From positions 1 to 44,491 of the forward strand of contig JBCBNX010000027.1 of assembly GCA_039821555.1 (NCBI GenBank): DNA of 44,491 nucleotides, written 5' to 3'. The position numbers and the translations under genes were made by a program. Origin of the DNA: Bacteroidota bacterium (lineage in GTDB: Bacteria > Bacteroidota > Rhodothermia > Rhodothermales > Rubricoccaceae). The notes beneath the pieces were generated by a model, which was not told the origin of the DNA, made no database searches, and worked only from the letters and a program-made list of their open reading frames with translations. Shown here piece after piece: positions 29,879-39,125 of this stretch. Position 1 is the stretch's first letter. Each line of letters starts with the position of its first letter.

Positions 29879-31536
29879 AACAGCTCGTCCGTCTGCGCCT
29901 GAATGCTCTCGTAGACCACCGGCGAGCCGTCGCCTGACGCATCCGGTAGGGGTTGCTCCATCGCCCGGAAGAAGTCGGGGCCGTAGGTCCGCGTCGTGAG
30001 TTGGATCGGCATGGGGAGTGCGTGACCAAAGGCGAGCACCTGCTGCTTCGAGTCGAGGGTGGCGAGGATCTTCCGCAGCGCGCCTGCGCCTGCCGTGCCC
30101 ACAAGTGCCGCCGCGATGTCCTTCTCGTCCGAGAGTTGCGCGACGATCTTCGTCCCGATCTGGCTCAGCACCTCCTCGTCGATGCCGCTCGGGCGCTGGT
30201 CGACGATGAGCAGGCTCACCGAGAACTTGCGCATCTCGCGGGCAATTTTGCCGAACGGTGTCTCGCGCGCGGTCTGGGGCCCGAGGAATTTGTGCGCCTC
30301 CTCGATGGTGATCAGGAGCTGCTGAGGCTTATCGGCGGGGTCGCCGGAGCGCTCGAAGTCCTCGTAGCGCCGCTCGTAGCGGTCGCGCAGCCGCCGCGTG
30401 AGCACGTTCGCCACGAGGAGGTAAATCAACAGGTTGTTGTACTTCCCGAACTCGAAGACGACCGACCTGCCCGCATCGATGCTTTCGAGGAGCTGATCCA
30501 GGATGTCGATGCGGGTGCCGCGCGGCTCCATCCTGAAGAACGGCAGCCCGCTCAGCCGGTCGAGCTTGCGCTTGAGCGCGAGCAGCGAGCCCTCGTGCGC
30601 GCCCGTGTCGGCGGCGATCTCGCCGATCTCCTCGGTCGAGGCGTCGAGGAGCCGGACGAGCCACTGGTCGCCGAACTTCTTTTTGAGCTGGAAGGTGCTC
30701 TCGGCGGAGGTCGCCGTCAGGTTGAGCGTGTCCGAGAGCGGGAGGATGTCCTCGGGTGTGATCTGGTCCGCATAGAGGTGCACCTCCACGTCCGGCTGTT
30801 TGCCGCGCCGCCGCGTTGAGGTCGGGTCGAGCGAGAAGACGTGCACCTTCGACGGGAAAAGTTGCTTTAGGCCCTTCGTCTGCGTGCCCTGGCCGTCGGC
30901 GGTTTCCTGCATCGCCGTGAAGCCGTACTCGTTGTGCATGTCGAACACGAGGTTGACCGCTTTGCCCGTGCGGATCGCGCCGCACAGCAGCAGGCGCGTC
31001 AGGAAGCTCTTGCCGGTGCCTGTCTTGCCGAAGACTGCGTTCGAGCGCTCGACGAAGCGCTGGAGGTCAAGGCACACCGGCGTCTCGTCCATGCCGACGG
31101 GCGTGCCGATCTCGAAGTAGCGCGCGGGGTCGCTCGCCTCGCTTGAAAACACGCGCGCCACATCTTCTGCCGTCGCCTCGCCGACCGGCGCGAAGTGGGC
31201 GGGGACCGTCTTGACGGGGCGCGGCTCGTCGTCGCCGAGGCCCTGCGGGAGCATCAGCATGGGCTTGAGGCTGACGGTGGCGTAGGTCGCCGCGCCGCGC
31301 AGCACCTCGCGCAGCAGCGTCGCCTCGGGCGCGGGCGGGTGGAGCAGGATGTCCTCGTTCGCCGCCGCGATTTCCAAATCGGTGATGAGCGAGAAGAAGT
31401 CGAACTGCTCCCCCTCGACCACGACAAAGGTGCCGGCGCGGAGCGTCTCGACGGAGCGCCGCGCGTCGAGCTTCATCTGCACGCCCTGGCCAAGCGAGCC
31501 GTGGGTGAGGACGCCAAGGGCAGGACGGTCGGGCAT
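29875..31536 (-). CDS. HerA-like ATPase (DUF87, HAS-barrel type)
   Basis: A 553-residue HerA/FtsK-superfamily ATPase. The first ~150 residues form a beta-rich HAS-barrel-like region. Walker A is FGKTGTGKSF (170-177 core). Walker B lies in LLITIEEAHKFLG, and later motifs include LLIVDQRPSGIDEEVLSQIGTKIVAQL and a C-terminal TAGAGALRKILATLDSKQ. HerA proteins form hexameric DNA translocases, working with NurA nuclease in archaea; bacterial relatives are less clear and no NurA lies nearby. The ATG at 31536 is chosen because the further upstream frame reads repeat-derived sequence. The leader is C/T-rich (CCAGCCCTCCCGACCAGCCC). Its stop overlaps the histidine kinase start. Confidence 0.9.
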   Translation of the reverse strand: MPDRPALGVLTHGSLGQGVQMKLDARRSVETLRAGTFVVVEGEQFDFFSLITDLEIAAANEDILLHPPAPEATLLREVLRGAATYATVSLKPMLMLPQGLGDDEPRPVKTVPAHFAPVGEATAEDVARVFSSEASDPARYFEIGTPVGMDETPVCLDLQRFVERSNAVFGKTGTGKSFLTRLLLCGAIRTGKAVNLVFDMHNEYGFTAMQETADGQGTQTKGLKQLFPSKVHVFSLDPTSTRRRGKQPDVEVHLYADQITPEDILPLSDTLNLTATSAESTFQLKKKFGDQWLVRLLDASTEEIGEIAADTGAHEGSLLALKRKLDRLSGLPFFRMEPRGTRIDILDQLLESIDAGRSVVFEFGKYNNLLIYLLVANVLTRRLRDRYERRYEDFERSGDPADKPQQLLITIEEAHKFLGPQTARETPFGKIAREMRKFSVSLLIVDQRPSGIDEEVLSQIGTKIVAQLSDEKDIAAALVGTAGAGALRKILATLDSKQQVLAFGHALPMPIQLTTRTYGPDFFRAMEQPLPDASGDGSPVVYESIQAQTDELF

Positions 31537-31620
31537 AGCGGTGTGGGCTGGTCGGGAGGGCTGGAAAGTACGGGGTGAGAGGAAGCGCGAGGCGCAAGGA
31601 GTGAAGCGGGGGCGGCGAGG

Positions 31621-31648
31621 CTCGGGAATAGCGACTCGGGAATAGCGA
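31621..31648. repeat. 14-bp tandem repeat in the HerA/MtfA divergent region
   Basis: CTCGGGAATAGCGA occurs twice in direct succession, followed by a diverged partial copy (CATCCGAATAG). It lies about 85 bases upstream of the HerA start in the 214-bp divergent gap and could be a regulator-binding direct repeat or a slippage product. The spacing is close to one and a third helical turns. Confidence 0.8.
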
Positions 31649-31719
31649 CATCCGAATAGGGAGGGGGAGCACCAGCGTTCGATAGTCGTTTGACAAAGCG
31701 CGAAGCCAACCACACCTTT

Positions 31720-31751
31720 TTCGACCTTCGACCTTCGACCTTCGACCTTCG
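31720..31751 (+). repeat. Heptamer tandem repeat (TTCGACC), 4 copies plus 4 bases
   Basis: Four perfect heptamers span 31720-31747, then TTCG at 31748-31751 runs into the GTG start of the metallopeptidase at 31751. Read cyclically the unit is CGACCTT. There is no Shine-Dalgarno sequence; the repeat itself is the leader. Confidence 0.93.
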
Positions 31752-32716
31752 TGCAAATCGTCCGCGCCTCCGATCTCGTCTTCAGGCTGCTCATTGGTGG
31801 GCTGCTCGGGCTCGTCGTGGGAGTGGTCGGCGTTGTGGCGATGGGCGCGGTGGGCGCGGTGTGGGCGCTCGGGCCGATGCTCGTTGTGGTCGCGCTGGCG
31901 GGGCGCACGCCGTGGCGGCGGTGGCGCCTGGCGCAGCAGAAGATGCCTGCGTCGTACCGGACGTGGCTCGAAACCCACGTCAGCCTCTATGCGCGGCTCG
32001 ACGACGCAGGCCAAGCACGCTTCGAGCGCGACGTGCGCTTTGCGCTGGCAGAGCGCCGCTTCGAGGGCGTAGACGGGGTGGAGGTGACCGACGACCTCCG
32101 GCTCGGCGTCGCGGCGGGCATCGCCTTGCTTTTGCACGGGCGGCCCGACTGGGAGCTGTCCGACGGTCGCACCTTTCTTTTTCTACCGACCTACTTCGGC
32201 GATCATACGGACGAGATCTACAGCGAGGAGGACTACGGCACCGCGGACTACGACTACGATGGCATGGTCCACGCTCAGGGGCCGGTGCTCCTCGCGGCAC
32301 CGTCCGTGCGCGACGGCTGGGCACGACCCGACGGCCAGAACGTCGTCCTGCACGAACTCGCGCACCTCTTCGACTTCGACGACACCGACGCCGACGGGCT
32401 GCCGTCGCTCCTCGACCCGGGCTCGCGCGATGCGTGGATCACGCTGATGCACCGCGAGATGCGCGCGGCTGAGCGGGGCCGTTCCATGCTGGGGCGCTAC
32501 GCCTCGACGGCGCCCGCCGAGTTGTTTGCGGTTGCCACCGAGGTGTTCTTCGAGCGGCCCGTCGTGTTTTCGCAGCGCCACCCCGAACTGTTCGACGCGC
32601 TGGCGGCCTTCTACGCGCTCGACCCGCGCTCGCCGGGCTGGGAAGCCACGGCCAACAGCCCGCCCGAGCGACAAAGCCGTATGGCGCGCCGGTGGGGGTC
32701 TCAAGGCACGGCGTGA
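31751..32716 (+). CDS. mtfA: MtfA/M90-like zinc-dependent peptidase, membrane anchored
   Basis: A 321-residue protein with one or two N-terminal membrane spans (residues about 12-50) and a soluble metallopeptidase domain. The zinc motif is HELAHLFDFDD (His201, Glu202, His205), and a downstream STAPAELFAVATEVFFERP supplies the likely third ligand (Glu about 257), the arrangement of MtfA. In Escherichia coli MtfA binds the repressor Mlc. The membrane anchor is unlike E. coli MtfA but occurs in related proteins. The only available start is a GTG at 31751, directly at the end of the TTCGACC repeat. It is divergent from the HerA gene and 145 bases before the decarboxylase. Confidence 0.82.
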   Translation: MQIVRASDLVFRLLIGGLLGLVVGVVGVVAMGAVGAVWALGPMLVVVALAGRTPWRRWRLAQQKMPASYRTWLETHVSLYARLDDAGQARFERDVRFALAERRFEGVDGVEVTDDLRLGVAAGIALLLHGRPDWELSDGRTFLFLPTYFGDHTDEIYSEEDYGTADYDYDGMVHAQGPVLLAAPSVRDGWARPDGQNVVLHELAHLFDFDDTDADGLPSLLDPGSRDAWITLMHREMRAAERGRSMLGRYASTAPAELFAVATEVFFERPVVFSQRHPELFDALAAFYALDPRSPGWEATANSPPERQSRMARRWGSQGTA

Positions 32717-32777
32717 ATACGCTTGAGGCAACGCACGACGATCTTCGCTTGACGGGGTAACTCTGGATGCACACCTT

Positions 32778-32856
32778 CCTCGACCCTCGACCCTCGACCC
32801 TCGACCCTCGACCCTCGACCCTCGACCCTCGACCCTCGACCCTCGACCCTCGACCC
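32778..32856 (+). repeat. Heptamer tandem repeat (CCTCGAC), 11 copies
   Basis: Eleven perfect copies of CCTCGAC span 32778-32854, plus two further matching bases, ending five bases before the decarboxylase ATG at 32862. Read cyclically the unit is CGACCCT. Three units encode DPRPSTL in an upstream frame starting at the ATG at 32767, which is out of frame with the gene at the present copy number. Confidence 0.96.
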
Positions 32857-32861
32857 AGCCC

Positions 32862-34289
32862 ATGCATCCCCGCGCTCTCCTCAATCACGCGCTCGACGCC
32901 ATCGATGCCTGGGAGGCGTCCTACGGCAACTTCGCCCCGCACGCTAGCACCGATGTGCCCGCTGAACGCTTGCGGACGGCGATGGACGAGTATCTCGCAC
33001 GCATCACGGCGCCGCCGCAAGGAGAGCGGCACGGGACGTATCCTTTCTTCCACCCGCGCTACGCCGGGCAGATGCTCAAGCCGCCGCACCCCATCGCGCT
33101 GGCAGCCTATGCCGCAGCCATGCGGACCAACCCCAACAACCACGCGCTCGATGGCGGGCCGCCGACCGGCCAGATGGAGAAGGAGGTCACCCGCGACCTC
33201 GCGGCGCTCTTCGACTTTCCGGACGGCGAGGACGGCAGCGCGGCGCTCGGGCACCTTACGAGCGGAGGTACGATTGCCAACCTCGAAGCGCTGTTCGCGG
33301 CGCGCGAACTCGCGCCTGGCACGGCGATCGCGTCGAGTGCGGACGCGCACTACACCCATGCGCGGATGGCGCACGTCCTCGGCGTCGAACACCGCACGGT
33401 GGCTGCTGACTCCGATGGACGCATCGACTTGAACGCGCTGGAGGACGCGCTCGCGGCGGGCGGCATTGGCACGGTTGTGCTGACGGGTGCCACGACGGGC
33501 CTCGGCGTGGTCGATCCGCTGCAGGAGGCGATCCCGCTGTGTCGGCAGTATGGCGCGCGGGTCCACATCGACGCGGCCTACGGCGGTTTCTTCCGGCTGC
33601 TGGCCAACGAGGCGTCGGCCCCCGCAGGGTTTCCTCACGAGGCTTTCCACGCGATGCGGGACGCTGACTCTATCGTTGTCGATCCACACAAACACGGGTT
33701 GCAACCCTACGGCTGCGGCGCCGTGCTCTTCCGGGACCCAGCCGTGGGACGGTTCTACAAGCACGATTCCCCGTATACCTACTTCTCGTCCGACGAACTC
33801 CACCTCGGCGAGATTAGCCTCGAATGCTCGCGAGCGGGCGCGGCGGCCGGGGCGCTCTGGCTTACGCTCCGTTGCCTCCCGCTTCGCGCCGACGAGGGCC
33901 TAGGCCCCATCCTAGCTGCGACCTTGCGGGCAGCCCGCCTCTTTGCGGCGCAAATCGACGCGTCGGATGCGTTCACGCTCTACGCGCCACCCGAGACGGA
34001 CATCGTCGCCTATTTCCCAACAGCAGAGCGGCTGTCCGACATCGACGCCATGAGTGCGGCCCTCTTCGACGCGTCGATGCAGGATCCGGACGACCCCGTC
34101 TTCCTCAGTCTCTACCGGATGAGCGCAGCCCAGCTTCATGCCCGCCACCCGAATCTCGTTGCTGACGTGCCCCATGCACGCGTCCTTCGAAGCGTGCTGA
34201 TGAAGCCAGAACACGAGCACGCGGCGGGCTGGCTCGTGGAACGGCTCCACGTGTTTGAGGCGCGCCACCGTGCGCACATGGGTGCCTAG
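32862..34289 (+). CDS. PLP-dependent decarboxylase (group II, aromatic/glutamate type)
   Basis: A 475-residue fold-type I PLP enzyme of the group II decarboxylase family. Typical segments are FHPRYAGQMLKPPHPIALAAY, LTSGGTIANLEALFAAREL, VHIDAAYGGFFRLL with the PLP-nitrogen Asp, and the Schiff-base Lys277 in VVDPHKHGLQPYGCGAVLF. The sequence resembles tyrosine/aromatic-L-amino-acid or glutamate decarboxylases and could yield an amine, but substrate specificity cannot be read from motifs alone. The start is the ATG at 32862, which gives the whole conserved N-terminus. It follows the 11-copy heptamer without a Shine-Dalgarno sequence, so its expression may depend on repeat length. Confidence 0.9.
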   Translation: MHPRALLNHALDAIDAWEASYGNFAPHASTDVPAERLRTAMDEYLARITAPPQGERHGTYPFFHPRYAGQMLKPPHPIALAAYAAAMRTNPNNHALDGGPPTGQMEKEVTRDLAALFDFPDGEDGSAALGHLTSGGTIANLEALFAARELAPGTAIASSADAHYTHARMAHVLGVEHRTVAADSDGRIDLNALEDALAAGGIGTVVLTGATTGLGVVDPLQEAIPLCRQYGARVHIDAAYGGFFRLLANEASAPAGFPHEAFHAMRDADSIVVDPHKHGLQPYGCGAVLFRDPAVGRFYKHDSPYTYFSSDELHLGEISLECSRAGAAAGALWLTLRCLPLRADEGLGPILAATLRAARLFAAQIDASDAFTLYAPPETDIVAYFPTAERLSDIDAMSAALFDASMQDPDDPVFLSLYRMSAAQLHARHPNLVADVPHARVLRSVLMKPEHEHAAGWLVERLHVFEARHRAHMGA

Positions 34290-34377
34290 AATGGCCTCGG
34301 AGGGACTAATTCGTCAGCGCTACTTTGCGCCTCCTCGCCGCCCTTTTTCGTCGCCCTAGTCCTCGCCCAGTCATCTC

Positions 34378-35691
34378 ATGACCGTTGCCCCCCGTTGGCT
34401 TGTCGCAAGCCTTGCGTTCGTCCTGCTGTCGCCGATCTCTTCGGGCCAAGAAGCTGCCGGATGGAGTCTCCTAGACGCCTCGCCCTGGAACTTCTACAGG
34501 TTCGAGGACGGTAGTTTTGTCAGCCCCGAGCGCGGGTGGATTGTCAACGGCGACGGGGAGGTGTTCCAGACGGCCGATGGCGGCCAAGCGTGGAGCCGGC
34601 AGGCCGTGCTCCCGGCCTACCTGCGGTCGGTGGTGTTCGTGAACGACTCCCGCGGGTTCATCGGCACGCTCACCCAGCCCAACATGCTGTACGAGACGCG
34701 GGACGCCGGGCGGTCGTACCAGGACATCTCGGACCGCATTGAGGGGCCTCGCCCGTGGGGGATTTGCGGCCTCTGGGCTGTTAACGACGACGTGATCTAC
34801 GGCGCCGGATGGTTTGCCGCGCCCGCCCACATCGTCAAGTCGACGGACGGTGGCCAGACCTGGACATCTACACCGATGGACGCCTACGCAGGCTCGCTCA
34901 TCGACGTCTACTTCTGGGACGAGCAGCGCGGGATCGCCGTGGGGGGTACCAACGGCCTCGAAGCGGACGGCCGGGCGCTGGTCTTGCTCACCGAAGACGG
35001 CGGCGAGACGTGGACCACGCAGTATGTCAGCGCCGATCCGGGCGAATGGAGCTGGAAGATCTCGTTCCCGACCCCTACGACCGGCTACGTCTCGGTCGAG
35101 GAACTCGACGGCGGCTTCCCGGCCAAAGTCTTGAAGACCACGGACGCGGGGGTTACGTGGACGGAGCTCTCCATTCCGAATAGCGACCACCTCCAGGCCA
35201 TCGGTTTCATCACAGAGGACACGGGCTGGGCGAGTGGGCGCGGGACGACCTCGCTCACGACCGACGGCGGCGAGACGTGGACGCCGATCGACCTCGACGG
35301 CTCCATCAACCGCTTTGAGTTTTTCGGCGACTCGCTGGCCTATGCCATGGGGCGTCGCATCTACCAGTATGCTACGCCGCCTGCAACGAGCATCGGCGAG
35401 GGGGCAACTCCCCGTGCAGCGCTCGCGCTCCAGCCGGCGTTCCCAAACCCGTCGACGGGTGGCGTGACAATCCCATATTCGCTCGACGAGCCGGCAGCGT
35501 TCGAGGTTGTCGTCTATGATTTGACAGGCCGCCGCGTCGCCGTCGTCGCAAAAGGCGAGCGGTCCATCGGCGCGCATGAGGCGTACTGGGACGGACGCGA
35601 CGCGCGAGGAGACCGCGTGGCTCCCGGCGGCTATGTGGTGACGCTCACTGCGAACGGCCGCCGCATCTCTAGCGCCCTGCTGCGGATGTAG
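34378..35691 (+). CDS. Secreted YCF48/BNR-like repeat protein with T9SS sorting domain
   Basis: A 437-residue exported protein. A signal peptide (1-23, ending SSGQ) is followed by a beta-propeller region of photosynthesis-stability-factor/BNR-like repeats (TADGGQAWSR, TRDAGRSYQDI, STDGGQTWTS, TEDGGETWTT, TTDAGVTWTE, TTDGGETWTP). The C-terminal ~85 residues (LQPAFPNPSTGGVTIPYSL ... VVYDLTGRRVAVV ... GGYVVTLTANGRRISSALLRM) are the Por-secretion-type sorting domain that directs export through the type IX system. It is probably a surface or secreted protein; the ligand is unknown. It has a strongly C/T-rich leader before the ATG at 34378. Confidence 0.87.
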   Translation: MTVAPRWLVASLAFVLLSPISSGQEAAGWSLLDASPWNFYRFEDGSFVSPERGWIVNGDGEVFQTADGGQAWSRQAVLPAYLRSVVFVNDSRGFIGTLTQPNMLYETRDAGRSYQDISDRIEGPRPWGICGLWAVNDDVIYGAGWFAAPAHIVKSTDGGQTWTSTPMDAYAGSLIDVYFWDEQRGIAVGGTNGLEADGRALVLLTEDGGETWTTQYVSADPGEWSWKISFPTPTTGYVSVEELDGGFPAKVLKTTDAGVTWTELSIPNSDHLQAIGFITEDTGWASGRGTTSLTTDGGETWTPIDLDGSINRFEFFGDSLAYAMGRRIYQYATPPATSIGEGATPRAALALQPAFPNPSTGGVTIPYSLDEPAAFEVVVYDLTGRRVAVVAKGERSIGAHEAYWDGRDARGDRVAPGGYVVTLTANGRRISSALLRM

Positions 35692-35793
35692 AGATCCTGC
35701 TCACAGCAGAAGACTCCAGCGAGCGAGCCCGGTGGTCAGGCAGCAGTCGCCCTGCATAGAGCTTTCCGGCATTCGATGCCAGACGGAGCGGGT

Positions 35794-36630
35794 TCAGTGT
35801 CCCTTGATTGCAAGGCGCCCGTTTTGTGTCCGCAGGCGCACGAGCGGTCCACCGTCGCCCAGCGAAAGCTTGGCCACGCGACGCTCTAAGATGTCGGTCG
35901 CGGACGGCGTTGGGGTGGGAATACCGTAGTCGAGGTCGCCGTTGGTAACCTGGGCGTCCAGCGATGCCGAATAGGCTTCGGGTAGCGAGAGCGAGAGCGT
36001 CCCGTTCACCACGTGCACATCGAGGCCTTCCCCGACCCACGTGGTGCCCGTGAGACGGACCTGCGCTGATCCGTTGAGCGTCGTCCCGCTGACGTCGCCG
36101 CCGAGGTCGGTGAGGTCAACCCCGCCGTTGACAGTACGGTACCGCGTCGTGCCCACCATCCCGCGGACGTCGATGCCTCCGTTCTGGGTGGAGAGGTCGA
36201 GTTCGGTATGCCGGGGGAGGCGGAGTCGGTAGCTGACATCGACCAGTTCACCGCGCCGGGTGCGCGGCACCGAGGCGCTGAGCGCGTCGCCCTCCCGGAA
36301 GACTACCTGTTCGGCGAGCGAACGGGCCCGGCGTTCGTCGCTGCTGAACACGAGGATGCGTGCCTCTACCGTCGCATCATCTCGGTCCCAGCCAGACGCG
36401 GCGATCCCCCCCGCGACTCCGGCATCCACCCGGATCGGCCGCGTGAGGTCAACCCGGATCGGCCGAACCTCGCAGTGCGCAGCCTCCGCACCGTCCAGCT
36501 GAAACCCTGGAGCTTCGCACCACGTGGCATTGCCTTGGCTCAAAGCTGGCTGCTGGTAGGTCAGCGACGAGGGGGACACGCATCCCACCATCAACACACT
36601 GGCAGCGAGCGACGTGAGAACGCGTGCCAT
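35794..36630 (-). CDS. DUF4097-like beta-helical lipoprotein
   Basis: A 278-residue lipoprotein. The signal peptide ends in the lipobox MVGC (near residue 17 from the ATG at 36630). The C-terminal two thirds is a ladder of short strands (TELDLSTQNGGIDVRG, RYRTVNGGVDLTDLGGDVSGTTLNGSAQVRLTG, LDVHVVNGTLSLSLP, LDAQVTNGDLDYGI, VRLRTQNGRLAIKG), the periodic pattern of DUF4097/head-GIN-type putative adhesins. A further in-frame ATG at 36675 would extend the N-terminus by 15 residues. Function in the family is not established; a cell-surface role is likely. Confidence 0.8.
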   Translation of the reverse strand: MARVLTSLAASVLMVGCVSPSSLTYQQPALSQGNATWCEAPGFQLDGAEAAHCEVRPIRVDLTRPIRVDAGVAGGIAASGWDRDDATVEARILVFSSDERRARSLAEQVVFREGDALSASVPRTRRGELVDVSYRLRLPRHTELDLSTQNGGIDVRGMVGTTRYRTVNGGVDLTDLGGDVSGTTLNGSAQVRLTGTTWVGEGLDVHVVNGTLSLSLPEAYSASLDAQVTNGDLDYGIPTPTPSATDILERRVAKLSLGDGGPLVRLRTQNGRLAIKGH

Positions 36631-36779
36631 GCGAAGGCGTGGAGCGAAGGGCAGACCGAGTAAGGAGGAGCGCATGCCGAGGTGAAGTGGGAAGCCGAAA
36701 CGGAGAACGCGCAGCGACAGATTGCACGACAGAGCGTCCGTACGGCGCGTCACTCGGCGGGTTACGTGTAGGCGAGGCG

Positions 36780-38717
<1,938 letters not shown>

Positions 38718-38719
38718 GG

Positions 38720-38762
38720 CGGCTTCCGGGCGTGGGTCCGTGGGACAGGTGAGCGGAAGCCG
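38720..38762 (-). promoter_or_regulatory. Inverted repeat abutting the thiC start (expression platform candidate)
   Basis: CGGCTTCCG and CGGAAGCCG form a perfect 9-bp inverted repeat at 38720-38728 and 38754-38762. Its 3' arm on the thiC transcript ends two bases before the ATG. A second hairpin (CGGGCG / CGCCCG at 38773-38789) lies between it and the aptamer. The arrangement would bury the translation start, suggesting translational rather than transcriptional control; no T tract is present. Confidence 0.55.
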
Positions 38763-38803
38763 GTTGTACCCACGGGCGGAGCACGCCCGGTGGACCGTGA
38801 AGC

Positions 38804-38879
38804 CTCCCTACGCCGGTACGAGCCGGATCAGGTGCAGAGGGACTCTCTCAGCCGTCGCTACTAGGACGGCACCCCTGGC
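38804..38879 (-). promoter_or_regulatory. TPP riboswitch (THI element)
   Basis: Read on the minus strand the segment has GGGGTGCC at its 5' end, the GGCTGAGAGAG signature, then ACCTGATCCGG followed by GCGTAGGGA near its 3' end. These are the conserved thiamine-pyrophosphate aptamer elements. It lies about 87 nt upstream of thiC on the same strand, as expected for feedback control of thiamine synthesis. Confidence 0.96.
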
Positions 38880-39125
38880 TTCCACCGCCAAGGTACGACC
38901 GACGGCTTCGAACTAGGCGGCACGTCAAATCGACGAACCGGCTTGACGTGGGCTTTCTGACCGTGCATCTTTGTGGACGAGTACAAGCCTCGCGTCGTTA
39001 ACCCGCTTTTGACGCAGCGTGCTCGCTTGCGGTCCTCGCCCACCACCGGGTACGCATACGCCTTTTGCACGCCTTGCCGGGCGGCTGCCCGGGAGTGCGG
39101 TGCATTCACCTGACCGCTTGCTGCT
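38880..39125. other. Divergent region between thiC riboswitch and secreted-protein gene
   Basis: The gap should hold the thiC promoter (not clearly recognised) and, on the plus strand, a promoter-like pair for the gene at 39126. No coding sequence is seen. The last ~20 bases before the ATG (TTCACCTGACCGCTTGCTGCT) are pyrimidine-rich. Confidence 0.45.
38942..38973 (+). promoter_or_regulatory. Candidate Bacteroidota-type promoter for the secreted protein gene
   Basis: CTTG at 38942-38945 and CATCTTTG at 38966-38973 are separated by 20 bases, the same spacing as at 11339. The -7 element matches TAnnTTTG except for C at its first position. Transcription would begin near 38980, leaving a leader of about 145 nt. 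Confidence 0.45.

Noticed and set aside
29875..31536. The HerA-like ATPase as part of an anti-phage defence pair
   Set aside because: No SIR2, DUF4297, NurA or other effector gene is adjacent; the neighbours are signalling genes and an exported hydrolase. The idea has no support from the sequence shown.
32778..32856. Heptamer array considered as a CRISPR-like array
   Set aside because: Units are 7 bases with no spacers, so it is a simple tandem repeat. The arrays at 2411 and 31720 were rejected for the same reason.
32767..33432. A 221-codon frame beginning with DPRPSTL repeats upstream of the decarboxylase
   Set aside because: It is out of frame with the decarboxylase and becomes a shadow frame after the repeats. 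It is kept only as evidence of frame-switch potential, not as a gene.
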